Below are positions 21,556 through 31,853 of a stretch of 64,000 bases of DNA, piece after piece. The notes beneath the pieces were generated by a model. It searched no databases and was not told the origin of the DNA. It saw only the letters and a program-made list of their open reading frames with translations. This DNA is from Anaerofilum hominis (GTDB lineage: Bacteria > Bacillota > Clostridia > Oscillospirales > Ruminococcaceae), in contig NZ_JACONZ010000005.1 in the NCBI RefSeq assembly GCF_014287275.1, forward strand, positions 62,001 through 126,000, written 5' to 3'. A program made the position numbers and the translations under genes. Positions within the stretch are counted from its first letter, which is position 1. Each line of letters opens with the position of its first letter.

Positions 21556-23547
21556 ATGAAAAGAAAAAAGAGATGGACAGCAGGCGTTTGCGCCCTGGTG
21601 TTTCTGCTGCTGTGCGCCACGGCCGCGGCGGCGGCGGGCGGTACGCCGGGCGCAGTGCTGCGCGCCAAAGACGGCGTGGTGCGCATTTTTACCTATGGGG
21701 CGGACGGCGATTTTTCCGGCACCGGCTTTGCGATCTCCAACGGCCGTTCCGGCGCGCTGATCGTCACCAACCAGCATGTGGTGGAGGGCTGCTCTGAATA
21801 TGAGCTTTATTACGACGGCAACGGCCCGGTAAAACTGAAGATCGCGGCGGTCTCGGAAATACAGGATATCTGCGTGCTGAAAACGGATCACAAGCTGAAA
21901 GGCCTGACGCCCCTGCCTCTGGCAGACAAGGTGCAGTCGGGCGAGGCGGTCTACACGCTGGGATATCCCGGCAGCGCGGATTACCTCATCCATCAGACGG
22001 CGCTGAGCAAAGAGGAGATGACGGTGACCAACGGCATCGTCAGCGCCGTCCAGTCCGCCAACACGGTGGGCAGCCGCGCCCGTTCGGTCAAGATCCTGCA
22101 GACCAACGCGGACATCAATGAGGGCAACTCCGGCGGGCCGATGCTCAATGAAAAGGGACAGGTCGTCGGGGTCAACACCATGGGGATCGACAAGAGCGTC
22201 GCCTCCGGCATCAACGGCGCGGTGCATGTGGACGAGCTGCGCAGCTTTCTTGATCTTCAGGGCATCCGCTACAAAACCGGCTTTTCGCCGCTTTGGGCCG
22301 CGGCGGCGGTCCTCGCGGCGCTGGCGGCGGTGGGGGCCGCGCTCTTCTTTCTGCGGCGCAGAAAAAGGCGCGCACCGGTCCCCGCGCTGAGATGGGCGGA
22401 ACAGGACGCAAGCGCCGCTCTCCCCTGCCCTCCCCAGCCGGATGAGGAACAGCTGGAGGGCCAGATCTCCCTGGCCGCGGCGGCGGAAGCGGGTGCGGCT
22501 CCCCCTGCGGCCCGCGCGTTTGCCCCTCTGCCCGAGGGGGAAGTGGAGGGCCAGATCTCCCTGTTTGGGCAAAGCGCCCCCGCCCCCATGCCCGCCCCCG
22601 CGCCCGCCGCAGCGTTCGCCGCGGACGCAGGGCCCGGCCCCCAGGGCGCGGAGAAAACCGCGCCGAAAAAGCGCCGCCGCTGGGTCATCCCGGCCGCGGC
22701 AGCGCTGGCGGTGCTGCTGGCCGCCGGAGGCTTTGCCTGGTATACCTGGGACGTCTATACCGATTTGGAAGACGCCTGGAATTACAAGAATTACGGCCAG
22801 GTGACGCTCTGCTACCGGCGCGCGCCCTGGGTGGAAGTCTGGGCGGGCAGCGAGATGAAGCTGTACAGCCAGGCGATGGCAAAGGTGGAAAACTACGAAC
22901 TGGAGGAGGCGATCGAGCTTTTCACACAGCTGGACGGCTACGGGGATGCCGACACGCAGATCGCGCTGGCAGAAACGTATATAAAAATAGACACGTTCTC
23001 AGAGGAGACGCGGCTCATCGCAAAATATAACAAGTTCCAGGAGCTGGGAAATTATCTGGACAGTGAAAAAAAGACCGAGACTCTGCGGCGCAAGGTCTAT
23101 GAAAGAGGAATAAAAGAGTTAGAGGGGGAACACTTTTCCAGTGCGGCAAGATATTTTAAGGCTTTGCCGCAGGATTATGAGGAGACAGAATTTTACTCTC
23201 TTTTGCTGAAAAAATATACTACTATGATGCATAGTGGCAGATCGAAGGACTGTTACGCATTTGCGGTGGGCTGCGATGTGGCCGGCATGGAAGTGCCCAG
23301 CATTCTGACAGATATTTATTTGCGTGAATTTATGGAAGGCTTTTGGACATCCTCCCGCGGCTGGTGGTTTGAAAAGACCGAAGGGTATTATGATTCCAAC
23401 CTTGGCATACACGGCTCTTATAATTTCAGAGACGGCGGGATGTACAACGAGCAGAGAGAGAAAGTGGTGAGCTTCACCTTTTGGGACCCTGATCACATGA
23501 GACTGACCTATAACGGCCATTATTATGAAATGACCCGTATGAGCTGA
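21556..23547 (+). CDS. Membrane-anchored trypsin-like protease B
   Basis: A 663-aa paralogue of the preceding gene with the same order of parts: signal or anchor (8-26), protease domain with H74 (TNQHVV), D104 (EIQDICVL) and S192 (GNSGGP), membrane segment (about 246-266), RRRKRR, an Ala/Pro linker, KKRRRR, second membrane segment (about 386-405), TPR-like helices (AIELFTQLDGYGDAD), and a C-terminal SSRGWWFEKTEGYY module. The linker is longer than in protease A and has two EGQISL copies about 45 residues apart. The start has GGGGGAGGA. The 3' third is less GC-rich than the neighbours. Substrate is unknown. Confidence 0.82.
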   Translation: MKRKKRWTAGVCALVFLLLCATAAAAAGGTPGAVLRAKDGVVRIFTYGADGDFSGTGFAISNGRSGALIVTNQHVVEGCSEYELYYDGNGPVKLKIAAVSEIQDICVLKTDHKLKGLTPLPLADKVQSGEAVYTLGYPGSADYLIHQTALSKEEMTVTNGIVSAVQSANTVGSRARSVKILQTNADINEGNSGGPMLNEKGQVVGVNTMGIDKSVASGINGAVHVDELRSFLDLQGIRYKTGFSPLWAAAAVLAALAAVGAALFFLRRRKRRAPVPALRWAEQDASAALPCPPQPDEEQLEGQISLAAAAEAGAAPPAARAFAPLPEGEVEGQISLFGQSAPAPMPAPAPAAAFAADAGPGPQGAEKTAPKKRRRWVIPAAAALAVLLAAGGFAWYTWDVYTDLEDAWNYKNYGQVTLCYRRAPWVEVWAGSEMKLYSQAMAKVENYELEEAIELFTQLDGYGDADTQIALAETYIKIDTFSEETRLIAKYNKFQELGNYLDSEKKTETLRRKVYERGIKELEGEHFSSAARYFKALPQDYEETEFYSLLLKKYTTMMHSGRSKDCYAFAVGCDVAGMEVPSILTDIYLREFMEGFWTSSRGWWFEKTEGYYDSNLGIHGSYNFRDGGMYNEQREKVVSFTFWDPDHMRLTYNGHYYEMTRMS

Positions 23548-23628
23548 CCTGTCACTGCATTTGTTCCGCCGCGCCCGGGCGATCGCCGGAGCGCGCCCCG
23601 GCACCGGCCCTGGCCGGTACAAAACTGC

Positions 23629-23674
23629 ACAACAAAGCCGCCGTCCAGAGAAAACCGGACGGCGGCTTTGTTGT
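23629..23674. terminator. Bidirectional terminator
   Basis: Perfect 18-bp stem (23629-23646 with 23657-23674) and 10-nt loop, with T/A-rich outer ends. It separates protease B from the convergent minus-strand coat-protein genes. Confidence 0.85.
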
Positions 23675-23708
23675 GGAATACATTTGATGCCCGGTCTTTT
23701 GGCCGCGC

Positions 23709-23963
23709 TCAGTTTTTGGGCGCGAACTGCTTGACCACTTTGTTGATCTGCTTTTGCTCGGCGGTCTCGGTGGGGTACCATCCCTTGTCGGCCATTTTGG
23801 TGTAGAGTTCGTTCTGGATCATCAGGGTGTCGTCCAGCACATCGCCGAACGCCTTGTGCACCGACTTGGTGGCGGATTCAATGGTGCCGTCCAGATACAG
23901 GCCGCAGTTGCCCTTGACCACCAGCAGCAGGTCTTCCATCAGCGCTTTGTCATCCATCTTCAT
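23709..23963 (-). CDS. CotF-like spore coat family protein
   Basis: An 84-aa alpha-helical protein resembling the CotF (coat F domain) family: MDDKALMEDLLLVVKGNCGLYLDGTIES followed by FGDVLDDTLMIQNELYTKMADKGWYPTE. CotF-like proteins are spore-coat proteins or coat-like cytoplasmic proteins in Firmicutes. The start at 23963 has a perfect GAGGAGGA; the frame is open 12 bp upstream. It is the second gene of a two-gene unit, 8 bp after its partner. Confidence 0.8.
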   Translation of the reverse strand: MKMDDKALMEDLLLVVKGNCGLYLDGTIESATKSVHKAFGDVLDDTLMIQNELYTKMADKGWYPTETAEQKQINKVVKQFAPKN

Positions 23964-23971
23964 TGTCCTCC

Positions 23972-24154
23972 TCAACCTTTGTCCACGGTGTCGTAAAACA
24001 CCTCAAAGTGTTCGCAGAAACGGTTTTCCAGTTTTTTGACGTAGTTTTGCAGGCTCTTGTCGGTCAGCTGCGAAGCCGTCTCCTGGCATTTCTGCTGCAT
24101 GTGCTGCTCGTGGTCGAGCGCATCCTTGACGTAAAGCAATTCTTTCGGGGTCAT
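23972..24154 (-). CDS. Small CotF-related protein
   Basis: A 60-aa helical protein: MTPKELLYVKDALDHEQHMQQKCQETASQL, resembling the N-terminal half of CotF-type coat proteins common in Clostridia. The ATG follows a GAGGTGAA site. It pairs with the downstream CotF-like gene, and the two halves may assemble together. Confidence 0.75.
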   Translation of the reverse strand: MTPKELLYVKDALDHEQHMQQKCQETASQLTDKSLQNYVKKLENRFCEHFEVFYDTVDKG

Positions 24155-24358
24155 CGTATCAATTCACCTCTTCCTGCTGAATGCGGGACGCAGGGCGCGC
24201 GGCCGTTCTGCCGCGCGCCTTTCCCGTTCCCTGCTAGTGTGCGCAGTTCCCGGGCCGGTATGCGGGGATCAAAAAAGAAGAATTTGCCGCGCGGCCAGGG
24301 CCGCCAAAAGCTGTTTTCTGCCGCGGGGCCGGGCGCCGCGCTTTTTGCCGGAGGGCAC

Positions 24359-24393
24359 AAAAAAAGAAAGCCCCCCGGGGGCTTTCTTTTTTT
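24359..24393. terminator. Terminator downstream of htrA
   Basis: A/T-flanked stem AAAGAAAGCCCCC with its mirror GGGGGCTTTCTTT, centred at 24376. It sits 44 bp beyond the htrA stop on the minus strand and would work in both directions. Confidence 0.9.
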
Positions 24394-24436
24394 CAGGAGA
24401 AAACGGGGACCTGCGCGCTGAAAAGCGCAGCGCCGG

Positions 24437-25807
<1,371 letters not shown>

Positions 25808-26115
25808 AAACTGACACCTCTTTTTTGATTTTTGTAGTAGGAGCCTGCGGCCCGTTTTTGAGAGGGCTTTTTTCTCTTTACGGTTTTTAGTTTATCCGTC
25901 AATTGTGAAAAATGTTTGTCCAAAGGGAGAGAAGAAGATGAAGAAGCGCAAAATACGGCGCGCCGGGGCGGAAAGCCGCCGGGATCCCCCGCGGTGAGCG
26001 GCGGCGCGGGGGCCGCGGGGCACGGCCCGGGAGAAAGCCAGGCCGCGGCAGCCCGCAGGCGGCGCGCCCGGCATAGCCCTTTTTTGCGGGGGAGGGGCCC
26101 GTTTCGCGGCGGCGC
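25808..26115. other. Upstream region of htrA
   Basis: The minus strand has TTGACG near 25895-25900 with an AT-rich tract downstream, a possible promoter about 90 bp before the htrA start. No clear -10 stands out and no direct repeats for the response regulator are obvious. No gene is recognised in the GC-rich remainder. Confidence 0.35.
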
Positions 26116-26143
26116 AAAAAACGGGACGCCCGCAGGCGTCCCG
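26116..26143 (-). terminator. Terminator of the sensor kinase gene
   Basis: Stem CGGGACGCC (26122-26130) with GGCGTCCCG (26135-26143). On the minus strand it is followed by six T residues. It lies about 105 bp past the kinase stop and separates the two-component genes from htrA. Confidence 0.85.
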
Positions 26144-26247
26144 CCGACCTGAAAAAAGAGAGCTGCATCCCACAGCCCCGGGCCTTTTGGGCCGGCCGCG
26201 CGGCGTGCCCGTCGGCCCTGCTGCGGTTTGCGCCGTCCCATCGGGCT

Positions 26248-27729
26248 CTACTTGGCACCCTGGCCCCCGCGGGCGTATTTTGAGCGCTCGGGCGGTTTGG
26301 GGTTGCCGCAGGGCAGCGTGAACAAAAAAGTGGCGTCCTGGCCGGGCGTGCTCTCGGCCCAGATGCGGCCGTCCGAGCGGTTGATCAGCTGCTTGCAGAT
26401 GTGCAGGCCCAGCCCGCTGCCCTCCGCGTGCAGGCCCCGGCTCTTGTCCGCCTTGTAAAAGCGCTCGAAAACATAGGGCAGCGCGTCGGCCGGGATGCCC
26501 TCGCCCGTGTTGCGGATGGCCACGGTCACAAAGCCCTGCTTCAGGTTTTCGGTCACCGAGATGTCGATGGTGCCCCCGTCGGGGGTGAATTTCAGGGCGT
26601 TGTCGACAATGTTGTACAGCACCTGGTGGACAAGGTCCGGGTCGGCGTGTACCAGCATCTTTACCGGGTTGAAGCCGGTCAGGCGGATGGCGTGCTCGAT
26701 GAACTGCTGCTCGCGGGCGAACAGGATGCTGCTCACCGTCTCCCACACGTCGTAATCCACCGCGCTGACCACATATTCGCCGGTCTCCAGCTTGGTGATG
26801 TCCAGCATGCTGTGGGTCAGGCGGGTCAGGCGGCCCACCTCCTGCGAGACGATCTGCAGATAGTGGTCGCGGCGGTCGTCGGGGATGGTGCCGTCCAGCA
26901 TGCCGTCCACAAACCCCTTGATGGTGGTCATGGGGGTGCGCAGCTCGTGGGCGATGTTGCCCATAAAGCTCTGGCGCGAGGCGTCTACAGCCTCCAGCTT
27001 GTCCGCCATATCGTTAAAGGTGACGGCCAGCTGCGCCACCTCGTCGTCGCCCCCCACCGGGGCGCGGGCGGACAGGTCCCCGTTGCCGAAAGCCTGGGCG
27101 GCGGCGGTGATGCGGCGCAGCGGGTTGGCCAGCCGGTTGGTCAGCACGATGGAGAGGATGCTGGAGACCAGCAGCATCACGCCTGCCGAGATGATAAAGG
27201 CGGAGAAGATGCTCTCAAGAAAACTGGTCAGGGAGGCCGCGTCCCGCGAGGCGAACACATAGCCGATGATCCGGCTGCTGTCGTTGATCAGCGGGCAGCC
27301 CGCGGTGTAATAGCTGTGGCTGTAGATGCCGGACAGCTCGCCCAGCTCGGCGTATTCCCCGTCGGAAAAGGCGCGGTTGAGGATCTTGGAGCTCACCGCG
27401 CGGGAGGTGTCCACCGCGCCGCTGCTGTCGGAGCAGTAGAGGATCTTGCCGTAATTGTCGGTCACGAAAAAAATGCTGCCGGTGGCGTTGGCCACCACCC
27501 GCACCGCCTGCTCCACATAGGGGTGCTCTTTCATCTGCTCGGCGTCCTCCATCGAGACGGTGGAAAAATTGTCCCGCAGGCTGCGCACGTTGGTCAGCAG
27601 GGTGTTCTCGCTCTCGGTGCGGAAATAGCCCACGCAGAAGTACATCAGGATCAGCCCCAGCAGCGTGATGCCGGACACCAGCAGCAGCGCCGTGGTGCGG
27701 AAGTACCGGCCGCTGATGCTTTTATTCAT
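26248..27729 (-). CDS. Two-component sensor histidine kinase
   Basis: A 493-aa sensor kinase. It has two membrane segments (about 10-32 and 160-185) enclosing an extracytoplasmic sensor of about 130 residues, a HAMP domain (TNRLANPLRRITAAAQ...EVAQLAVTFNDMADKLE), the phosphoacceptor H261 in IAHELRTPMTT, and an ATPase domain with N-box, DNALKFTPDGG, GEGIPADALPYVFERF and GSGLGLHICKQL. The start at 27729 is preferred because AAAGGA is 11 nt upstream; a second in-frame ATG at 27738 is too close to it. It follows its response regulator by 68 bp. Confidence 0.95.
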   Translation of the reverse strand: MNKSISGRYFRTTALLLVSGITLLGLILMYFCVGYFRTESENTLLTNVRSLRDNFSTVSMEDAEQMKEHPYVEQAVRVVANATGSIFFVTDNYGKILYCSDSSGAVDTSRAVSSKILNRAFSDGEYAELGELSGIYSHSYYTAGCPLINDSSRIIGYVFASRDAASLTSFLESIFSAFIISAGVMLLVSSILSIVLTNRLANPLRRITAAAQAFGNGDLSARAPVGGDDEVAQLAVTFNDMADKLEAVDASRQSFMGNIAHELRTPMTTIKGFVDGMLDGTIPDDRRDHYLQIVSQEVGRLTRLTHSMLDITKLETGEYVVSAVDYDVWETVSSILFAREQQFIEHAIRLTGFNPVKMLVHADPDLVHQVLYNIVDNALKFTPDGGTIDISVTENLKQGFVTVAIRNTGEGIPADALPYVFERFYKADKSRGLHAEGSGLGLHICKQLINRSDGRIWAESTPGQDATFLFTLPCGNPKPPERSKYARGGQGAK

Positions 27730-27797
27730 CGTTACCATCGTCCTTTCGCCGGGCGCCGCGCGGCCGGGCGCCCCCGGCGGGCAGACCGGCCGCGGCT

Positions 27798-28502
27798 TTA
27801 AGCCTCGTCCTTGACCTCAAATTTATAGCCCACGCCCCACACGGTCTTCAGGCTCCACTGGCCGGATACGCCCTCCAGTTTTTCCCGCAGGCGCTTGACA
27901 TGGACGTCGATGGTGCGCGAATCCCCATAATATTCAAACCCCCACACCTCGTCCAGCAGCTGGTCGCGGTTGAAGACCCGGTTGGGGTGGCTGGCCAGAT
28001 AATACAGCAGTTCCAGCTCCTTGGGGGGCGCGTCCACGGTCTTGCCGTCCACTTTCAGCTCATAGCGGGTCAGGTCCACGCTGAGCTTGTCGTAGGCGAT
28101 GACCTTCTGGACGTCCTCCTCTTTCTCGCCGCCCGCCGCGTACCGGCGAAGCACGGCCTTGATGCGGGCGACCACCTCTTTGGTGTCAAAGGGCTTGACG
28201 ATGTAGTCGTCCGCGCCCAGCTCCAGGCCCAGCACCTTGTCAAAGGTCTCGCCCTTGGCCGTGAGCATGATCACCGGCACCTGCGAGGAGGCGCGGATGC
28301 GACGGCAGACCTCCCAGCCATCGATCCGCGGCATCATCACGTCCAGCAGGATCAGCCCCGGCTTGTCGGCTGCAAAGCGCTCGAGCGCCTGTTCGCCGTC
28401 GTAGGCGAGCTGGGTCTCATAGCCCTCTTTTTCCAGATACAGCCGCAGCAGCTCGCAGATGTTGCGGTCGTCATCCACGATCAGGATCTTTGTCTTGTCC
28501 AT
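27798..28502 (-). CDS. OmpR/PhoB-family response regulator
   Basis: A 234-aa response regulator with a receiver domain (acidic pocket D10-D12, phosphoacceptor D54 in LILLDVMMPR, KPF switch lysine) and a winged-helix DNA-binding domain ending DVHVKRLREKLEGVSGQWSLKTVWGVGYKFE. It is encoded directly before its kinase and likely controls the htrA region. A TATAAT-type -10 on the minus strand lies about 65 bp upstream (28563-28568); its -35 is weak. Confidence 0.95.
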   Translation of the reverse strand: MDKTKILIVDDDRNICELLRLYLEKEGYETQLAYDGEQALERFAADKPGLILLDVMMPRIDGWEVCRRIRASSQVPVIMLTAKGETFDKVLGLELGADDYIVKPFDTKEVVARIKAVLRRYAAGGEKEEDVQKVIAYDKLSVDLTRYELKVDGKTVDAPPKELELLYYLASHPNRVFNRDQLLDEVWGFEYYGDSRTIDVHVKRLREKLEGVSGQWSLKTVWGVGYKFEVKDEA

Positions 28503-28613
28503 CCCTGTTCCCCCTCAAAATCGTCTCCGGGCGCTCCCGGCGGAAAATGCGTTACAGATATCCCTATTATACCGCAGGATTGTGAACAAAAAAAGCAGAA
28601 AGCGCCCCTGCGC

Positions 28614-28642
28614 TTGAAAGAGGCCCGCTTTTCTTCTATAAT
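28614..28642 (+). promoter_or_regulatory. ychF promoter
   Basis: TTGAAA (28614-28619) and TATAAT (28637-28642) with 17-bp spacing. The -10 sits inside an imperfect palindrome (TTTTCTTCTATAATAGAAAA at 28630-28649), which may be an operator. Confidence 0.75.
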
Positions 28643-28780
28643 AGAAAAGCGCCCCGGGCGGCAGGCTGCGGGGGCGCTGAAAAAAGCACAGAAAAGACCG
28701 GCGCGTCCCCGGGAAGCTGCGTCTGCCCTCTGCGCCGGGCCGGGACGGCTGTTTCCCGGTGTGAAAGGATGAATAGAATT

Positions 28781-29881
28781 ATGAAGCTTGGCATCGTCGG
28801 CCTGCCCAATGTGGGCAAGAGCACCCTTTTCAACGCCATCACCAACGCGGGCGCGCAGTCCGCGAACTATCCGTTCTGCACCATTGAGCCCAACGTGGGG
28901 GTGGTGGCGGTGCCGGACGCCCGGCTGGACCGGCTGGCCGAGATGTACCACCCCAAAAAGTATACCCCCGCCACCATTGAGTTTGTGGATATCGCGGGCC
29001 TGGTAAAGGGCGCGTCCCGGGGCGAGGGGCTGGGCAACAAATTCCTCAGCCACATCCGCGAGGTGGACGCTGTGATCCATGTGGTGCGCAGCTTTGATTC
29101 CACCGATGTCATCCACGTGGAGGGCAGCGTGGACCCGGCGCGGGATATCGAGACCATCGACACCGAGCTGATCCTGTCCGATATGGAGATCACCGAGCGC
29201 CGTCTGGAAAAGACCAAAAAGGCCATGAAAGGCGGGGACAAGGCGCTGGCGGCGGATGCGGCGTTCCTGGAACGGTTGCTGGCCCACCTGTCCGAGGGCA
29301 AAAACGCCCGCACCCTGGAGGTGGATGAGGACGGCGAGAAAGCGCTGTTCGACGATCTGCACCTGCTCAGCGCCAAGCCCGTCATCTATGCGGCCAACCT
29401 GTCGGAGGACGACCTGCTGTCCGGCATCGGCGAAAACCCGTATTACCCGGTGATCCGCGGGATCGCCGAGGCGGAGGGCGCGGGCTGCATGCCTATCTGC
29501 GCCAAAACGGAGGAGGATATCGCCGGCCTCTCCCCCGCTGAAAAAAAGGAGTTTCTGGCCGAACTGGGGCTGGAGGCCAGCGGCCTGGACAACCTGATCC
29601 GGGAGAGCTACGCGCTGCTGGGGCTGATCTCTTTCCTCACCGCGGGCGAGCCGGAGGTGCGGGCCTGGACCATCAAAAAGGGGACCCGGGCCCCCCAGGC
29701 CGCGGGCAAGATCCACTCGGACTTTGAGCGCGGCTTCATCCGGGCCGAGATCGTGGCCTACGAGGACCTGATGGCCTGCGGCAGCATGGCCGCGGCCAGG
29801 GAAAAGGGCCTGGTGCGCAGCGAGGGCAAGGACTATGTCATGCAGGACGGCGACGTGACCCTGTTCCGCTTTAACGTGTAA
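28781..29881 (+). CDS. ychF: Redox-regulated ATPase YchF/OLA1
   Basis: OLA1/YchF-type P-loop NTPase, a universally conserved ribosome-associated ATPase linked to stress responses. Starting at ATG 28781 gives the family N-terminus MKLGIVGLPNVGKSTLFNAIT with the P-loop; an in-frame ATG at 28769 would add four residues but lies on top of the AAAGGA. The G-domain, helical insert and C-terminal TGS domain (TAGEPEVRAWTIKKGTRAPQ...) are complete. It has 366 aa. Confidence 0.95.
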   Translation: MKLGIVGLPNVGKSTLFNAITNAGAQSANYPFCTIEPNVGVVAVPDARLDRLAEMYHPKKYTPATIEFVDIAGLVKGASRGEGLGNKFLSHIREVDAVIHVVRSFDSTDVIHVEGSVDPARDIETIDTELILSDMEITERRLEKTKKAMKGGDKALAADAAFLERLLAHLSEGKNARTLEVDEDGEKALFDDLHLLSAKPVIYAANLSEDDLLSGIGENPYYPVIRGIAEAEGAGCMPICAKTEEDIAGLSPAEKKEFLAELGLEASGLDNLIRESYALLGLISFLTAGEPEVRAWTIKKGTRAPQAAGKIHSDFERGFIRAEIVAYEDLMACGSMAAAREKGLVRSEGKDYVMQDGDVTLFRFNV

Positions 29882-30414
29882 GAGAGAAAAAAGCGCGCTT
29901 TTGGCCGGCGGGGCCGGCGCAGCGGCAATAAAAAAGGACTGCGGCGGGCAGGGACGGCGGCGATGTCCACCGCAGTCTGTTTTCACCGCCCCTGCGGGAG
30001 GTTAAAGACAGCGCCGCCGCGCGGGACGCCTGCCGCCGTTTCCCCGAAGGGTTTTGCCGGCGCCGCCGCGCCGCGGGGCCGGGTCTTCAGCGAACCTCTG
30101 TTTTGGGCGGCCGCGGGACCCGGCGGGGGAAACGCGCGCTTTTCTGCCGGGGCTGGAACGAGCGTCCGCCCCCGTGTTTGCGCCTCCCCTCCAAACTGCT
30201 CTGCCTGCGGGCCGGAAAGCGGTGGGAATAAAGAGGGACCGGCGGCGCTTTTCGTTTTTTGTTTTTCCCTTTCCGCCGTTGCCGGCCCCGGGTCTTGCTT
30301 TTGGTTTTTTTGCCGGCGTGAGCGAAGATCTTTCAAAGGCCGGGGCCCGTCCCTTTTCGCGGAGGGCCCGTCTTTCTCCCCCAAAGCGGCGACATAGAAA
30401 AAAGGAGCGTTTTT
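29882..30414. other. Intergenic region after ychF
   Basis: About 530 bp without a recognised gene. A terminator-like hairpin lies near 29938-29986 (GGACTGCGG with CCGCAGTC, long loop). The rest is GC-rich, with an AT-poor run up to the mtnN ribosome-binding site. Confidence 0.45.
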
Positions 30415-31104
30415 ATGATCGAGAACATCGGTGTGCTGGGCGCGATGCCCGAAGAGGTCGCCCTGCTGACAGAGCGGCTGGAGAATGCAGAGACAAAAAC
30501 ACTGGCAGGGGTGACGTTTCACTCGGGCTGCATGGCAGGCAGGCGGGTCACCGTCTGCTGCGCGGGGATGGGCAAGGTGAACGCGGCCGTTGCCGCGCAG
30601 CTGCTCGTCACTGTTTTTGGGGCCGGGGCTCTGCTTTTTTCCGGCATTGCGGGCAATATGACCACCCGGGTAGGAGTGGGAGACATGGTGATCAGCGACA
30701 CGGCCTGCTACCACGACGCCGAGCTGCCGATGATCGCCCAGAGCTATCCTTTCCTCACCGAATACCGGGCCGACCCCGGCCTGGTGGCGGCGGCTCAGGC
30801 CGCCTGCCGCGAGCAGGGGGTGCGCTGCACCGTGGGCAGGGTCGCCACCGGCGACCTGTTCATCGGCGACAGTGAGACCAAACGACGCATCGAGGCGGCC
30901 TGTCATCCCGCCTGTGTGGAGATGGAGGGGGCGGCGGTCGCCCAGGTGGCGGCGAAAAACGACCTGCCTTTCGTCATCCTGCGCACCATGAGCGACAACT
31001 GCGACGAGGCGGCGCGGGAGAAGCTGGTGGAACAGCAGTTTGACATCAGCGGCTACTGCCGCACCGCCAGCGCCGTGACGGCGGCGGTGATCGAAAGAAC
31101 CTGA
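30415..31104 (+). CDS. mtnN: MTA/SAH nucleosidase
   Basis: A 229-aa 5'-methylthioadenosine/S-adenosylhomocysteine nucleosidase, which cleaves adenine from MTA and SAH in methionine salvage and in the activated methyl cycle. Family motifs are visible: IGVLGAMPEEVALLTE, CCAGMGKVNAAVAAQLL, FSGIAGNM, VEMEGAAVAQVA, and LRTMSDNCDE with the catalytic Asp. The ATG follows AAAAGGAG. It stands alone between two gene-poor spacers. Confidence 0.95.
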   Translation: MIENIGVLGAMPEEVALLTERLENAETKTLAGVTFHSGCMAGRRVTVCCAGMGKVNAAVAAQLLVTVFGAGALLFSGIAGNMTTRVGVGDMVISDTACYHDAELPMIAQSYPFLTEYRADPGLVAAAQAACREQGVRCTVGRVATGDLFIGDSETKRRIEAACHPACVEMEGAAVAQVAAKNDLPFVILRTMSDNCDEAAREKLVEQQFDISGYCRTASAVTAAVIERT

Positions 31105-31853
31105 AAGGCCCCGTCCCGCCGGGGTCTGTGCGGGAGAACGGCGGCAGCCTCAGCGCCGTGCCAGCGCCTGGCTTTGCGCCACATCGCATGGGCGGGCCCG
31201 TAAGCACAGCGGGCCGGGGCGCGGAAGAGGGCGCTTTTCCGGGTTGGAAAGCGCGTGCCTGCCGTGCCGGCCGCAAAAAAGGGAGTCGCATGGGGCCGAA
31301 AAACCGATGCCCCGCATCTGCTGACGCCTGTTTTTGCAAGACGGGTCCTGTGCGCCCCGCGCGCCTGCCGGAGCGAGAGATTTTTTTATTTTTTGACAGA
31401 GGAAAGACGGCCGCAGGGCCGTCTTTTTTGCGTTCCGGCCGCCCGCGCCCGGCCGGATGGAGCGGCCGCGGCGGAACTGCGGAGAAGAGCGGGGCAAAAG
31501 GGCAGAGCGCCTTTTTCCCGGGAAAAAGTCCCGGCCGGGCAGCCGGCTCCCCGCCCCGCCGGCAAAAGGCGCAGGGAGGAAGCAGCAGACGGCGGGGGTC
31601 GGGGCTCCCCTCTCCCCCGCCCCGACGGCAGAGGGAGGACCGCGCCGGCCGACGGAGCGGGACAAACACGCCCGCGTCTGCGCCCTTGGGAAAAAACGCG
31701 GAGAGGCATGGGAGCGGACGGAGCGGATTTAGCAAATAAAGATAATTTCAGTGCAAAAATTTGAAATCGACTGCGGGGGCGGCGCTGTGCTAGGATGAGA
31801 ACGGAAACAAACCGCGGCCCTGCGCCGCGAAAGGAGAAAGGAAGCGTGGAAAA
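31105..31853. other. Intergenic region after mtnN
   Basis: About 750 bp. A terminator occupies 31403-31429. The rest is GC-rich and open in several frames without any recognised protein. A possible promoter precedes the MBL gene (TCGACT and TAGGAT around 31769-31798), but it is weak. Confidence 0.45.
31403..31429 (+). terminator. Rho-independent terminator
   Basis: A 10-bp stem (31403-31412 with 31417-31426), 4-nt loop, and a run of T residues. It is about 300 bp after mtnN, so it may end mtnN or an unrecognised transcript. Confidence 0.85.
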
